A stretch of DNA of 64,000 bases from Prostheceraeus crozeri (Eukaryota; Platyhelminthes; Polycladida; Euryleptidae). Below, in pieces: positions 20,941-30,506 of the stretch. The DNA lies in NCBI GenBank assembly GCA_907163375.1, contig CAJQUW010004458.1, forward strand, positions 1 to 64,000, given 5' to 3'. Both the position numbers and the translations under genes were made by a program. Positions within the stretch are counted from its first letter, which is position 1, and each line of letters opens with the position of its first letter. The notes under the pieces are model-generated. The model was not told the DNA's origin, searched no databases, and worked only from the letters and a program-made list of their open reading frames with translations.

Positions 20941-22639
20941 ACTTCCAACTGGATTGTGTATTCGACGCTCATTTATTTTGTACACATATACGCGGAATAT
21001 TACTTTGTGCTCATGTGTTTCTGTTGGTTGCACAAATCAATTCAGTCTAAACTAGTGATTCATTTGATGACATTTACGATATTAGTTATACTTGTAAATA
21101 TTGTCATGTTTTGCTTCTTTCAGAAATCTGAATTTACGATGAATCAGACAGAAACACAATGAGGCACGTATAGGCTACTTTAACTTGGTTGATGAAATTA
21201 GTTTTGAGCTATATCATGGTGGCCATGTTTTTTTACTACCAAAAGCGGGACACTAAATAGTCAGTAGTAGAAAAAACATGAAAAACAGCGGACTTTCATC
21301 TACATGTTCGTAAAGATACGTAATAGTCAACTTAATATCAATGCGCTGAATCACGACGCGCATAAAATTTCAACAGGCAGGAATCTTTTAATTAGGATTT
21401 CTTCGGTTAGTTCATTCCCACATGCATGCCGAATGAAACCAATGTTGTCAATTCAGTTTTTCAAGAAACTCATTTAACCGAGTTTGCCGGAAATTAACCA
21501 AGTTAAGTTTAACTCGGTATACTGAGTTTTATAACTCAGTAAAATATTCCAGCAATACTCGGTTAAATCAGTTACAAAAGAAAAATACACCAGTGGGCCG
21601 AAACTAAAGATTGGGCAAAAACTTGTATTGGGTATACCCTAAATTTGGGTCAAAACCCCAAAACCCAAGTTTCAATAATTGAGTAGAATCAAGTAAACGA
21701 AGTACATTGTTTGTATTTTGTGTTGCCATGAAGATTCTTCTATATGCCAAAATTCCAAATGGGTCCATGAGAAATGCGGTATTAGTGTGAAACGATTTTT
21801 TATTGCAATAACTGTAATTAGTAGCCTAAGTACGTGTATCACGTTATACAGCTTTCCTTTATTTTAACCTACACTGATATACTGACTATTTGAAAATTTT
21901 TAATTTAATTATGATTGAACTGCACATTGCTCATAACGAAGCAATTGCTTTCATTTTATCAATCAGAAATACAAACAGACTTGATAAATGGCATCTGCAT
22001 AGTCAGTGCATGGTTAAGCATGTTTAGAATACGAAATTGGAATTAATTCATTTTTGGATAAATGTCGGCTATTGCAGAAAGTTTAAGGGTGTGAAGATAA
22101 CTGCGAAGATATCCATGTAAAATACATGAAATATGTAAAAATTTAATGTGCAGCAAAATACATATAAGCTTGCAGCAAATGCAATATGTACGAACTTTTA
22201 ATGCGTGGCATTGTCAAACCCAAAGTGAAACATCCATTCATCACTAGTATTTGATTTTTGAAATATTCTGTGAATTGAGTGAAACTTTGATTAAAAAATC
22301 AGAACTTTATGATCTTATCACGTCAAATCAAAATATCAATTTTATAACTTTATTTGTGTAGGTCGTATATTCAGCATTAATAGTGCAGCAGACCCAAGTT
22401 TTGTATAGAAAAAAAACATGTTTTGCATCACTTACCCAAGGACGACCCAAAACCCAAGGTCCAACTTTGCAAACCATTAGAAACTGATTATTATTTACGT
22501 ATATTTTATAAGCTCTTCAATCGAGAGCTTTTTTCATCAAAGTTTGAAGGAAGAGGATGAGTGATTTCACCATCTAGGTACATGACCCCAAGTAGAAAAT
22601 TAAAAACATGAGATTGATTAAGTTCATGAGAGAAAGAGA
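20941..22639. other. Interior of the TTAA element, no gene recognised
   Basis: No transposase is recognised. At 21470-21570 the words AACTCGGT and ACTGAGTT recur in both orientations. At 21620-21670 and 22390-22470 clusters of ACCCAA/TTGGGT occur and could be ends of another degraded insertion. A hairpin AAGCTCT/AGAGCTT followed by T6 lies at about 22510-22535. Confidence 0.4.
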
Positions 22640-23000
22640 GAAACGTTTATATATTTGCAAAGTAAATGGAAATCATAAATCATAGGCACATACAAAGACA
22701 AATATAGAGAGAGCAAATATATAAACGACAAAGACACTTCAAAATTAGTACAATTAGCACTGGTGCACGGAAGCAGTCTAATGAAAATTAAATGTCGTCC
22801 AAGTGTAAGATTAAATGTAATGATCAGAAAATGTTGAAACACGAGTGTTAAGTCAGTCCAAGTGTTATTAACAATTATTGCTGTAGCCGGGAAGAACGAA
22901 TTCCTTCTCCTGGTAGCTTTACAAGGTGGTAAAACTATACCTCTCCTCAACATGGAGAGGTTGAAAGAGGTTGTTAGAAAGTAATATGACAGAGCTGATC
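22640..23000 (-). pseudogene. CR1-like LINE 3' tail fragment
   Basis: The minus-strand translation contains LPPCKATRRRNSFFPATAI. This corresponds to the extreme C-terminus of CR1-like LINE proteins (…CRTERRxxSFFPxA…), beyond the RT thumb. A similar R-R-R-N-S-F-F-P block can be read in the LINE fragment at 35480-35825. Only the last part of the ORF survives, consistent with 5' truncation during target-primed insertion. It lies inside the TTAA element. Confidence 0.5.
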
Positions 23001-23205
23001 TGAATTCGCCCGAGAGAGGGAAGTTAGAAGAACTTCTAGACTACCGTAAAATGGGGGTAATTCGGACACCTGGTCACTTTTTATCTTTAATCGACTAATG
23101 AAATTTGTTAGATGCTTCTAGTGAGACCGAAATGCATTTTTTTAGTTAGATATACATTAATCAACTGAAATTTATCAATAGACGCGAAAAATTTTTTCAG
23201 TGTTA

Positions 23206-23927
23206 GTCCGGCAGCCAGAGCGAGTTTCTGCAGGGAACGAGGCCGAAAGCGAGACTTTCACAGAATGATGTGCACCCTATGCCTACTACGAATCGGCACG
23301 TCTGCCGAGTTCTAGTGAGTTCCTCTTCTTGTCAGACAGGATCAAAGAAAAACACATGTAAATCCAATGGAACGTAAATTGCAGTTTTTGGCTAAAATGA
23401 ATTTTTGTATGTTTTCTCTGATTAAACAAAACCTACTAAGCCCAGAGTCATAATTTTTGGCATGGAATGTCTTCAGGTCATTTCCTTCCATTTTCATGCA
23501 CCCCTGTCTATATAGCTAAACGCATTTAGATTTGGCGAGCCTCTTAATGTCGGCAACACAAACATTTTGAGCTACTTTATCCACATTCAACCACATTCTC
23601 ACACACATTGCCGATTAGATGCATGATAAAGGCAAATGCACATCATAGAAAATGACCTGATGACATTTCATGTCAAAAATTATGACTTCGGGTTTAGTAC
23701 TTTTCGTTTGAACAGAGAAAACATACAAAATTTCATTTTAAACAAAAACTGCAATTTGTGTCCCATTGGATTTACATGTGTTTTTCTTTGATCCTGTCTG
23801 ACAAGAAGAGGAACTCACTAGAACTCGGCAGACGTGCCGATTCGTAGTAGGCATAGGGTGCACATCATTCTGTGAAAGTCTCACTTTCGGCCTCGTTCCC
23901 TGCAGAAACTCGTTCTGGCTGCCGGAC
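23206..23927. mobile_element. Foldback element copy 1 (long palindrome, TA-flanked)
   Basis: The element begins GTCCGGCAGCCAG and ends CTGGCTGCCGGAC. The arms remain complementary for about 280 bp, covering TTTCTGCAGGGAACGAGGCC, CCTATGCCTACTACGAATC, TCTTCTTGTCAGACAGGATC and AGGTCATTT, with a central unpaired region of about 165 bp. TA flanks both ends (23204-23205 and 23928-23929). No protein is encoded. It interrupts the 5' region of the pogo transposon, so it is the youngest layer of the nest. Transcription through it would give a very long hairpin RNA. Confidence 0.88.
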
Positions 23928-24452
23928 TATGTATTCACAGCTACATTATATTTGAAATTCAAAAAAGTCGAAAAAAACTAATTTTACTATTTTTCATCGG
24001 GTTTGATCTACCACAAAGCTTTGTTGTAGGTTGAAATGGGCTGGCTTGCGGAAGTACCATTAGAAACCCTTACTAATTCAGTCACTCCTTTGTAGCTGGT
24101 CAGTTGTTGTATCCAAATACAGACGACGCGAATTCTTGGAATTTCTTGCGCCATTTGGTGCAGCAAGCAAGGCTAATTGACACGTGATCAATCTGCTGAG
24201 ACGGCATTTCTCACTGTCTATCGGTATTGCACGCGAGCATGTTGATGAATCACGCGCAAACTTGTTCAGCCATCAAGGATTCAATGTATGACTCACTACA
24301 TCTGCGGGATAATTACATTTTGCTGTAGGTCTGGTCTCCGATAACTTGCTTCGTTTATTGAACAATTGAACTGACTGTGACAGCTAGCTAAATTGTGTTC
24401 TCTCCCGTTGTGATATTTGATTTCCTTCATTCCCAAACATCAATCTGCACAA

Positions 24453-25966
24453 ATGCCTCGTACATATGTGAAAGTTAATCCACTGCCAGATTACAAGAAG
24501 CTGGCCGAAACTGTTCAAGCGTGCAAGGATGGTCAAACTTTGCTGGGTGCATCCAAGCAGCATGGTGTTTCACGAACTTTGCGTAGACATCTCTGCAGAA
24601 AAGTAAACAAGGTAGGCCGACCACCAGTGCTCACAGAATGTGAAGAAGCCGTCCTAGTGGACACTCTAAATCAGATGTTGGCTTGGGGCTACGGTTTTGA
24701 CGCTCTGGATTTCAAGGTTTTGGTCCGCAGCTACCTGAATAGTTTGAATCGAACCGTTGTGCAATTCAAAAACAATTTACCAGGCACTGATTTCGTCCGA
24801 AGCTTCATGAAGCGAAACAACATTGTGGTGAGAAGGGCGTGTAATATCAAAAGAGCTCGGTCATCTGCTTCAAGAGAAGATATCAAAGACTTCTTTACTC
24901 GACTATCTGAAGGTGCTGGAGACATTCCAGCAAATCAAATCAAATCTTCAATTACGACGAAACCGTTTTAAGCGATGATCCTGGACGAAAAAGGGTCATG
25001 GTTTCTCTAGGAACAAGACGTGTTGAACAGGTGAAGGAACATTCCAAAGTGAATATATCGATAATGGTCTGCGGTAGTGCTGCAGGGGACCTTCTTCCAC
25101 CTTTTGTGTGCTACAGGTCAGAACATCTGTACGATGGCTGGACGACTGGAGGTCCAAAAGGTGCATGTTATTCGAACACAAAATCTGGCTGGTTTGAAAT
25201 GAAAACTTTTTAAGAGTGGTTCCATGAACTGTCTATTCCAGCCATTCAGCACCTCCCTGGGGAAAAACTGTTTGTGGGTGATAACCTCAGAAGCCATTTC
25301 TCACCGAAAGTGATAACTACAGCTCTGGAGCATGACGTTTACTTCACATGTCTACCTCCAAACTCTACCCACATCTTACAACCATTGGATGTTGCTGTCT
25401 TTAAACCCCTCAAGAGCATTTGGAGAGAGATACTGGATAGCCACCGCAAGGAGTCGTGAGTAAAAGGTGCAATTCCAAAAACGCAATTTCTAGTGCTACT
25501 GAGTGAACTGTGGCTGAAGCTACATCCAAATGTCTCGCCAAATCTTCTTTCCGGATTTCGTGCGACTGGATTGCACCCCAGAAATCCACTCCAGCCGCTG
25601 AAGTATCTTCCAGGTGAGCAAAGTTCTGACGGAGCTGTGATCGGTAGACAGATTGATTCCGTCTTGATTGATCTGCTGAAGACAAACAGAGGTGCTGGAC
25701 AAGTTAATTTGCGAGGACTTGGATCAAAAGTAGCGGCGGGCAAGAAGTTGACCATCAGTGATGTTCAAAAACCGACAGATGGAGTTTCACCCGAGACAGA
25801 GCTCAGTGCAGGTCGAGGTCGAGGACGAGGACGAGGGCAAGGGCGGGGAAGAGGAATAGGACACGGACGAGGACAGTGCAGCAGCATGAGAGATGAAGAA
25901 GATTCTTCAAGTTCGTCGTCCTCAAGTGATGAAGACGACACATGTGCTGTTCAGTCGCCTTTATGA
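24453..25966 (+). pseudogene. pogo/Tigger-like DDE transposase, disabled
   Basis: The protein begins MPRTYVKVN with a helix-turn-helix (KLAETVQACKDGQTLLGASK, then QHGVSRTLRR), followed by a CENP-B-type second DNA-binding domain (GRPPVLTECEEAVLVDTL…). The DDE core follows: NYDET with the first Asp at 24956-24958, VGDNLRSH with the second at 25280-25282, and LQPLDVAVFKPLK with the third at 25388-25390. The last two are separated by 35 residues. The tail is RG-rich (GRGRGRGRGQGRGRG) then Ser/Asp-rich. Three lesions break it: a tandem triplication of AAATC at 24932-24946 that adds 5 bp and shifts frame, a TAA at 25211-25213, and a TGA at 25457-25459 where an Arg CGA would fit. It cannot make an active transposase. 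The ATG at 24453 is preferred because MPRTYVK is a common start for this family. Confidence 0.92.
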
Positions 25967-26581
25967 AGTCCAGTGGACCGAACTGCACTGGTTACTTGTG
26001 CCGAGTGGTTATGTGGCAAGTGCAACGGTGGAAGCGTTGATCCCTTTTTCGAGTGTGTCCAGTGTACATAGACTCATTTTAACTTCAGTTTGCAACATTT
26101 GCATTTGATTTAGATCGTTTCTGTTCAGTTTGAAATACAAAACTTGTTGGTGTCCGAATTACCCCATTTTTTCTTTTTTTAAGTACCCCTCGTAGAAATT
26201 ATCCAGACAAATTTCTACAAGGCTTGAGGTTACCGGGTCATTACATATTGTAAATAACGCCCCATTTGCGGTTCATGTAGGATTATAGGATCATAGCATC
26301 ATTACAAATGACAAAAATATTTTTAAAAAAACCTCAAAAAGGTGTCCGAATTACCCCATTTTACGGTATGTAAAATTTAGGCTACTTTTGTGGTAGGCTA
26401 TCTACTATTGATGAACATTTTGAAGGAGGCATAGAGCCCAGGGAAAAGAAATACATGACGAGCATTCATGACTTTCATGAGCATTTCATACTTGTACTGA
26501 AATAATTTGACGAAAGGAACCAATCTAAATGAGTAGGCCTTCAAAAATAATTTGAGATTTAAGTTCAAAGGAAATCAATTA

Positions 26582-27096
26582 TCGTAAATACCCGCGTATA
26601 GGACGATACCATGTATAGGAAGCAGTGGATATTTGACCCTAAAAACGATGGAAAAGCTGTGTGTGCCTGTGTATAGAACGCATCCTAATTTTAGTCCTAA
26701 ATTTCCATTAATTTTTATAAAAACGGTGACCATAAGTCAATCAAGGTGAACTCCATTCAATCGCTATGATCGTCGTGTGTCCTGATTGCTGACTCACTCA
26801 TCCCATCAGTCAGCAGATGTGTCTAGCCTATGTAGACTATCGTGGAAAGGATGGGTTTATTGTTCGAATCGACATTGATCATCAGTATTGCGCGTAATCC
26901 AAAATCAAGTTCTGTGCGTCAGAAAACAACAGTGCACTTCTCATATTGATGATTGTAAGTTTGAAATTTTATAATAAATTTTTGATTTTATGATAAATGC
27001 ATAATTTTTATAATAAAGTATCCATGGATAAGACGCACCTGGGTTTTTAGGTCAACTTCTTAAGAAAAAATGCGTCCTATACGCGGGTATTTACGG
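26582..27096. mobile_element. MITE, TA-flanked
   Basis: The left end TCGTAAATACCCGCGTATAG, continuing GACG, is mirrored by the right end CGTCCTATACGCGGGTATTT, continuing ACGG. TA lies at 26580-26581 and 27097-27098. It is 515 bp long and encodes nothing recognisable. A further pair of internal words (GTATAGAACGCATCC and GGATAAGACGCACC) echoes the ends. The TA duplication and length point to a Tc1/mariner-superfamily MITE. It sits inside the 7-kb TTAA element, about 215 bp right of the pogo element. Confidence 0.85.
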
Positions 27097-27259
27097 TAAG
27101 TAAAAATTATCAAAATTACTCATTATGTTAAAATAGCAATGGATTAAACAACTTACGTAAACGAGTTGATGACCTGTTTACTTGGAGTATTTTACGAATA
27201 CCTATAGGCTTTCAGCGGCTTGCCCACGTCAATTCTTCATGACAATTTATGACAAAATG

Positions 27260-27581
27260 AATCATGAGTCTCAGCAAGCTCTGACATAGTCTGAACGGAA
27301 CCTGAGAGTTAGCGCAACAAAAGGGTATTAATAGAAACATTTTTCAAGTTATTTGCGACCTGATGTCGATAGTGTGAACAGGTCTGAGACCTAGGTCTCA
27401 GCAGATCTCAGGTCATGTCTCAGCGAGTCTCAGCGTCGATAGTTCAGTGAAGGAGAGGCTCAAGAAAATGAGGGGCAGCTTTTTTCCTGAGATCTGTCTC
27501 TCAAGTGTGAACGGGTTAGTCTCAGTCTCAGGTTTGATTTGAGGTCAACTCTCAGGTTCTTCTCTCATGTGTGAACGTAGC
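27260..27581. repeat. Right TGAGAC subterminal array and TIR
   Basis: This is the counterpart of the array at the left end. GAGTCTCAGC, GTCTGAGACC and GGTCTCAGCAGATCTCAGG cluster here, together with AGTGTGAAC repeats, ending in the terminal repeat CTCTCATGTGTGAACGTAGC. Confidence 0.7.
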
Positions 27582-27585
27582 TTAA

Positions 27586-28057
27586 GATGGCACTTACTGA
27601 TTAATCGCGATTCCACCATGCTTCTTTCAACCGGATCATCTAAGCAGTGAAGAAGTTCCACATCAGAATCATCAATCGAACCGTCAACAAGACAGGTCTT
27701 TCTGTGTTCAGACAAAGCACTTAGCTCATTTTTATCAAGAATACTGTGACTGTGTTCGTTGCATCTAATGTGCCAGCTAGAGTGATCTGGCAGTTTTACC
27801 TATATATTTTTCACCTCACTTTCTACAAGAGAATTGATAGACAACGCACAATTTCTCACAGTTGTAATTTTGGGATAATTTGCTACATATTCTACAATCA
27901 TTGTGTTTAATTTTTCACATTTTTTCTTCTAAACACTGCGCAGTCTTTTGTTGGCCGTACTGAAGAGACGTACATTCAGCCCATGTCTTCTTATCTGATA
28001 ATTAATTTTGTGATTTCGACTGCCGTTTACAAACGGTAACTTAGTGACAAAATGTAT
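27586..28057 (-). pseudogene. PLE2 linker and GIY-YIG endonuclease (split by insertion)
   Basis: The minus-strand reading from 28057 gives IHFVTKLPFVNG, then YQIRRHGLNVRLFSTANKR (the conserved RT-to-nuclease linker) and NDCRICSKL with a CxxC pair. CVVYQFSCRK and GEKYIGKTARSL follow, the GIY and YIG strands, and then IRCNEHSHSILDKNELSALS and DPVERSMVESRLI after a frame change. A TGA replaces the Cys codon between RK and GEKYIG, and other stops occur. The frame is interrupted at 27586 by the 7-kb TTAA element and resumes at 20537. This is an old, dead PLE of a different subfamily to PLE1. Its RT is missing from this strand upstream. Confidence 0.68.
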
Positions 28058-28075
28058 CTTATATAATCGTAAAAA

Positions 28076-28212
28076 ATCAAAATTAATTATTGAATAAGAA
28101 GACATAGGTTGAATGTCCGTCTCATCAGTACGGCCAACAACAAACTGCGCAATGTTTTGAAGAAAAATGTAAAAAAATTAAACACAGTGATTGTATTATC
28201 CCAAAATCTTAA
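28076..28212 (+). pseudogene. Inverted partial copy of the PLE2 linker
   Basis: The plus strand encodes IRRHRLNVRLISTANNKLRN, continuing VLKKNVKKLNT. This is the same linker found on the minus strand at 27880-28030 (IRRHGLNVRLFSTANKRLRS). The two copies stand head to head with a gap of only a few tens of bases, forming a palindrome of about 150 bp per arm. The arms differ at many positions, so it is not an assembly echo. PLEs are known for inverted and tandem partial copies. Confidence 0.58.
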
Positions 28213-29940
28213 CTCTCTCTCTCTCTCAGAACTCAAAATTCACAATTTTCATTGATCACCCTGGTACCAACATGTCAAGAAAAGAATGAGAATGTATGAA
28301 TAGAAGTACACATGAATAAAGGAATTTGTGGAAGCATCCACTGATGAATGTGATGATGGCATAAACGTGCGGCATAAAAATGAAAGGAGTGATCTGATCA
28401 CCCATATAGACTGTTCTTCGATGGGCGCATTATGTCTAAAATGGCTCTGGAGAGCACTTTAATGATGGCAGGAGGCATTTACAGACGTGATGTGGCTGGA
28501 CAACATGACAAGTCAATGTATAACATAAAATTGAAAACATCACATGCAAAAAACATTTTACAGGTAAATGAGGAGAAGAGACAAAATATTCGTATTCATA
28601 TAGTCCTATATGTGATTATATGAAAAGAATTGGAGATTAAGAAATTCGCTAGGAAATGGTTTATTTACACATCATACATCACGGCAGATAATTTACTTTT
28701 AGCATTGTTATTTGAGCGGAGGTTCATTAATGTCAAGAAAAGTTTATAATTTCGAGTCCTATGAGTCTAAAGATATGCACTTTAGGATTTAATCGAATAA
28801 TTAGCCAATTAAGTATGAAATTATCGACAGTCAGCCAAGTGTATGATAAAGCACTGATATTTTACTTTACACATTTAGAAATTCCGAGTCATAGATTAGA
28901 CTCACGAGTACCCGTACGGAACGAGTTTCTCCTTTTTACGGTATGGTTTTAACATGCATTCGGATCAGACATATCGGATGATACTTGCATGGAATTGAGA
29001 TATTAAAACTGTATCGTTTATTCGATTAATAAAAAATTGCTAATATCTTTATGGCAACGATATCCTAAATGCTACCCAATATTTGTGCATTCAAAAACTT
29101 AAACGGTTAACTCGTTAAAAATATCCATACGGTTAGCATTATCCTGGAACACGTGGCCAACAAATAACATACAAATTATTATAAGATTCAATCCAAGGAC
29201 GAATTTGCACAACACTGAACACTGCTGGATATTACTAAATATATGATAATGAAAAGATGAAAATAACAATATCAAAAGGAAAAAAACATAGGCCTCAAAC
29301 CAAAGTAGATGATATGCAGACTATGTAAGCCTTGCTCGTTGCATTGAGAGTGTAGGCTTCATGTATATTCAGCTTATGTATTCCGGGTGTGACAAATTAC
29401 ATGTAGGTGCTATTTGTAAATTTGACAAATCAGCTGGAAATTCTAATTCATTTTTAGCTTGGAGGATCCCAAATTGCTGATTAAGCATGAAAAACTGTGT
29501 TTAACAGCCTTTGAAAAATATAAGGCTGCTAAAAACAAACAGAGTCCTTTTTCCTGCATCAGTAATTTGAGATCATCCGAGCTAAAAATGTTTGTAAATT
29601 TTATAAATTGATAATGGAGAAATGCAAGTCGCCATAAGGAAATATAGTTCGGATACAAACTGAATTATTGCAGACACGGATTAGATTTATGCCATTAGGT
29701 CAAATTAAATGTGATAATTAACAAAATAGACAATAATAATAATAATATACTCTTCTGGATGTATTCTTCCACCGAATTTAATTTCTCACACGATGATTCC
29801 GCATTTCTTCTCGTTTATTCATCAACTTTGAGTATTCTACTCACTCTTACGACAAATTGACTTAAAACACAAAATCCTAAGAACTCGATCGTTCTCTGTC
29901 CGTATTCGACTTCGTTTGTAAGCTTGAGAAGGAGCCCCAG
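28213..29940. other. AT-rich DNA upstream of the CpG island, no gene recognised
   Basis: No exon or repeat protein is recognised. A (CT)n run (TCTCTCTCTCTCTC) lies at about 28214-28227. Confidence 0.4.
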
Positions 29941-29954
29941 GCTTTGGAGTGAGA

Positions 29955-29964
29955 TCTCGCGAGA
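29955..29964. promoter_or_regulatory. TCTCGCGAGA palindromic promoter motif
   Basis: This is an exact TCTCGCGAGA, a CpG-containing palindrome known from metazoan CpG-island promoters and bound by BANP in vertebrates. It lies at the left edge of the only GC- and CpG-richer block in the window, and about 540 bases before a consensus splice donor. That position suits a plus-strand promoter. Confidence 0.55.
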
Positions 29965-29969
29965 TCATT

Positions 29970-30506
29970 GCACAGTCGTTTCGCAAATCAACGCTTGAGC
30001 CTGTGAACTGTTTGGATCAGAGAGACACCCTGCTTGGCGTGTTTCCCAATCTGTCTATCCCTCAATCTCTCTCTCTCTCTTTCTCACACGCAAACACACA
30101 CTCACTCAAGTTCGTCAGACCGCATTGACTCCGCTCTATATCCTCGTCCTTCTCAGCCATCTTCTCTGGATCGTCCTGGTTTTCTTTCGTGTTTCCGTTT
30201 CATTTCCTGGGCACTGGCCAGGTCCTCGACTTCAATATATTCTTGTTCGCGTCGGATTCCCCTTCTACTCGGTGAATTTCCTCGAGTCGACGACTTGCTG
30301 TGTCCATCTCGGGCGTTCCATCTGCGCACTTGGATGTGCTTTATCATCACTTTCTTCGCACGCGTCGAGTGTAAAGAGAAGCCGAGGGTTGGCCAAAGTG
30401 ACCTAGGATCAATTCGAATTTCCTGTCGTATTTCCTCGTCGGCATTGTGTCTATCAGGTTGTACTCGGAAGAACTCAGTATCCAGAAAGTGTCAGACTCA
30501 AACGCG
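29970..30506 (+). other. Putative first (5' UTR) exon of a host gene
   Basis: This block is markedly richer in GC and CpG than everything around it and follows a TCTCGCGAGA motif. It ends at AAACGCG followed by GTAAGT (30507-30512), a consensus 5' splice site. It contains a CT-run near 30066-30085 and stays free of repeats. The first plus-strand ATG in good position (30332) opens a frame through the donor beginning MCFIITFFARVECKEKP. I see no recognisable domain, so I read the block as mostly or wholly 5' untranslated, with that frame either an upstream ORF or the start of a coding sequence ending in phase 2. The transcription start is a guess. The downstream exons are not identified. Confidence 0.5.

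Larger units (their letters stand above)
23044..26366 (+). mobile_element. pogo/Tigger-type DNA transposon
   Basis: The left end is CCGTAAAATGGGGGTAATTC, continuing GGACACC. The right end is GGTGTCCGAATTACCCC, continuing ATTTTACGG. These inverted repeats of about 26 bp differ by a single G. TA dinucleotides flank both ends (23042-23043 and 26367-26368), the duplication expected of Tc1/mariner-superfamily elements. Inside is a DDE_1/CENP-B-like transposase on the plus strand (24453-25966), and a foldback element sits in the 5' region. A second copy of the right terminal motif lies internally at 26149-26170, giving two possible right ends 196 bp apart. Confidence 0.92.
20542..27581. mobile_element. 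7-kb TTAA-flanked element with TGAGAC-rich subterminal arms
   Basis: The ends are inverted repeats: GCTACGTTCACACATGAGAG begins at 20543 and its exact complement CTCTCATGTGTGAACGTAGC ends at 27581. TTAA lies at 20538-20541 and again at 27582-27585, the target duplication expected of piggyBac- or Kolobok-type elements; the left end has one extra A. For about 350 bp inside each end the sequence is packed with TGAGAC/GTCTCA words and repeats of TGTGAAC, which look like transposase-binding subterminal arrays. No transposase of its own is visible. Its length is mostly cargo: a pogo element, a MITE and a LINE tail. The empty-site test (joining PLE2 in frame) strongly supports the boundaries. Confidence 0.82.

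Noticed and set aside
22510..22536. Hairpin AAGCTCT/AGAGCTT followed by T6, considered as a histone stem-loop or Pol III terminator
   Set aside because: The stem sequence does not match the histone 3' stem-loop, and no Pol III gene precedes it.
30153..30350. Minus-strand open frame within the CpG-rich block
   Set aside because: The promoter motif and the splice donor orient the block to the plus strand, and the peptide is only the complement of a Ser/Arg/Leu-rich plus frame.
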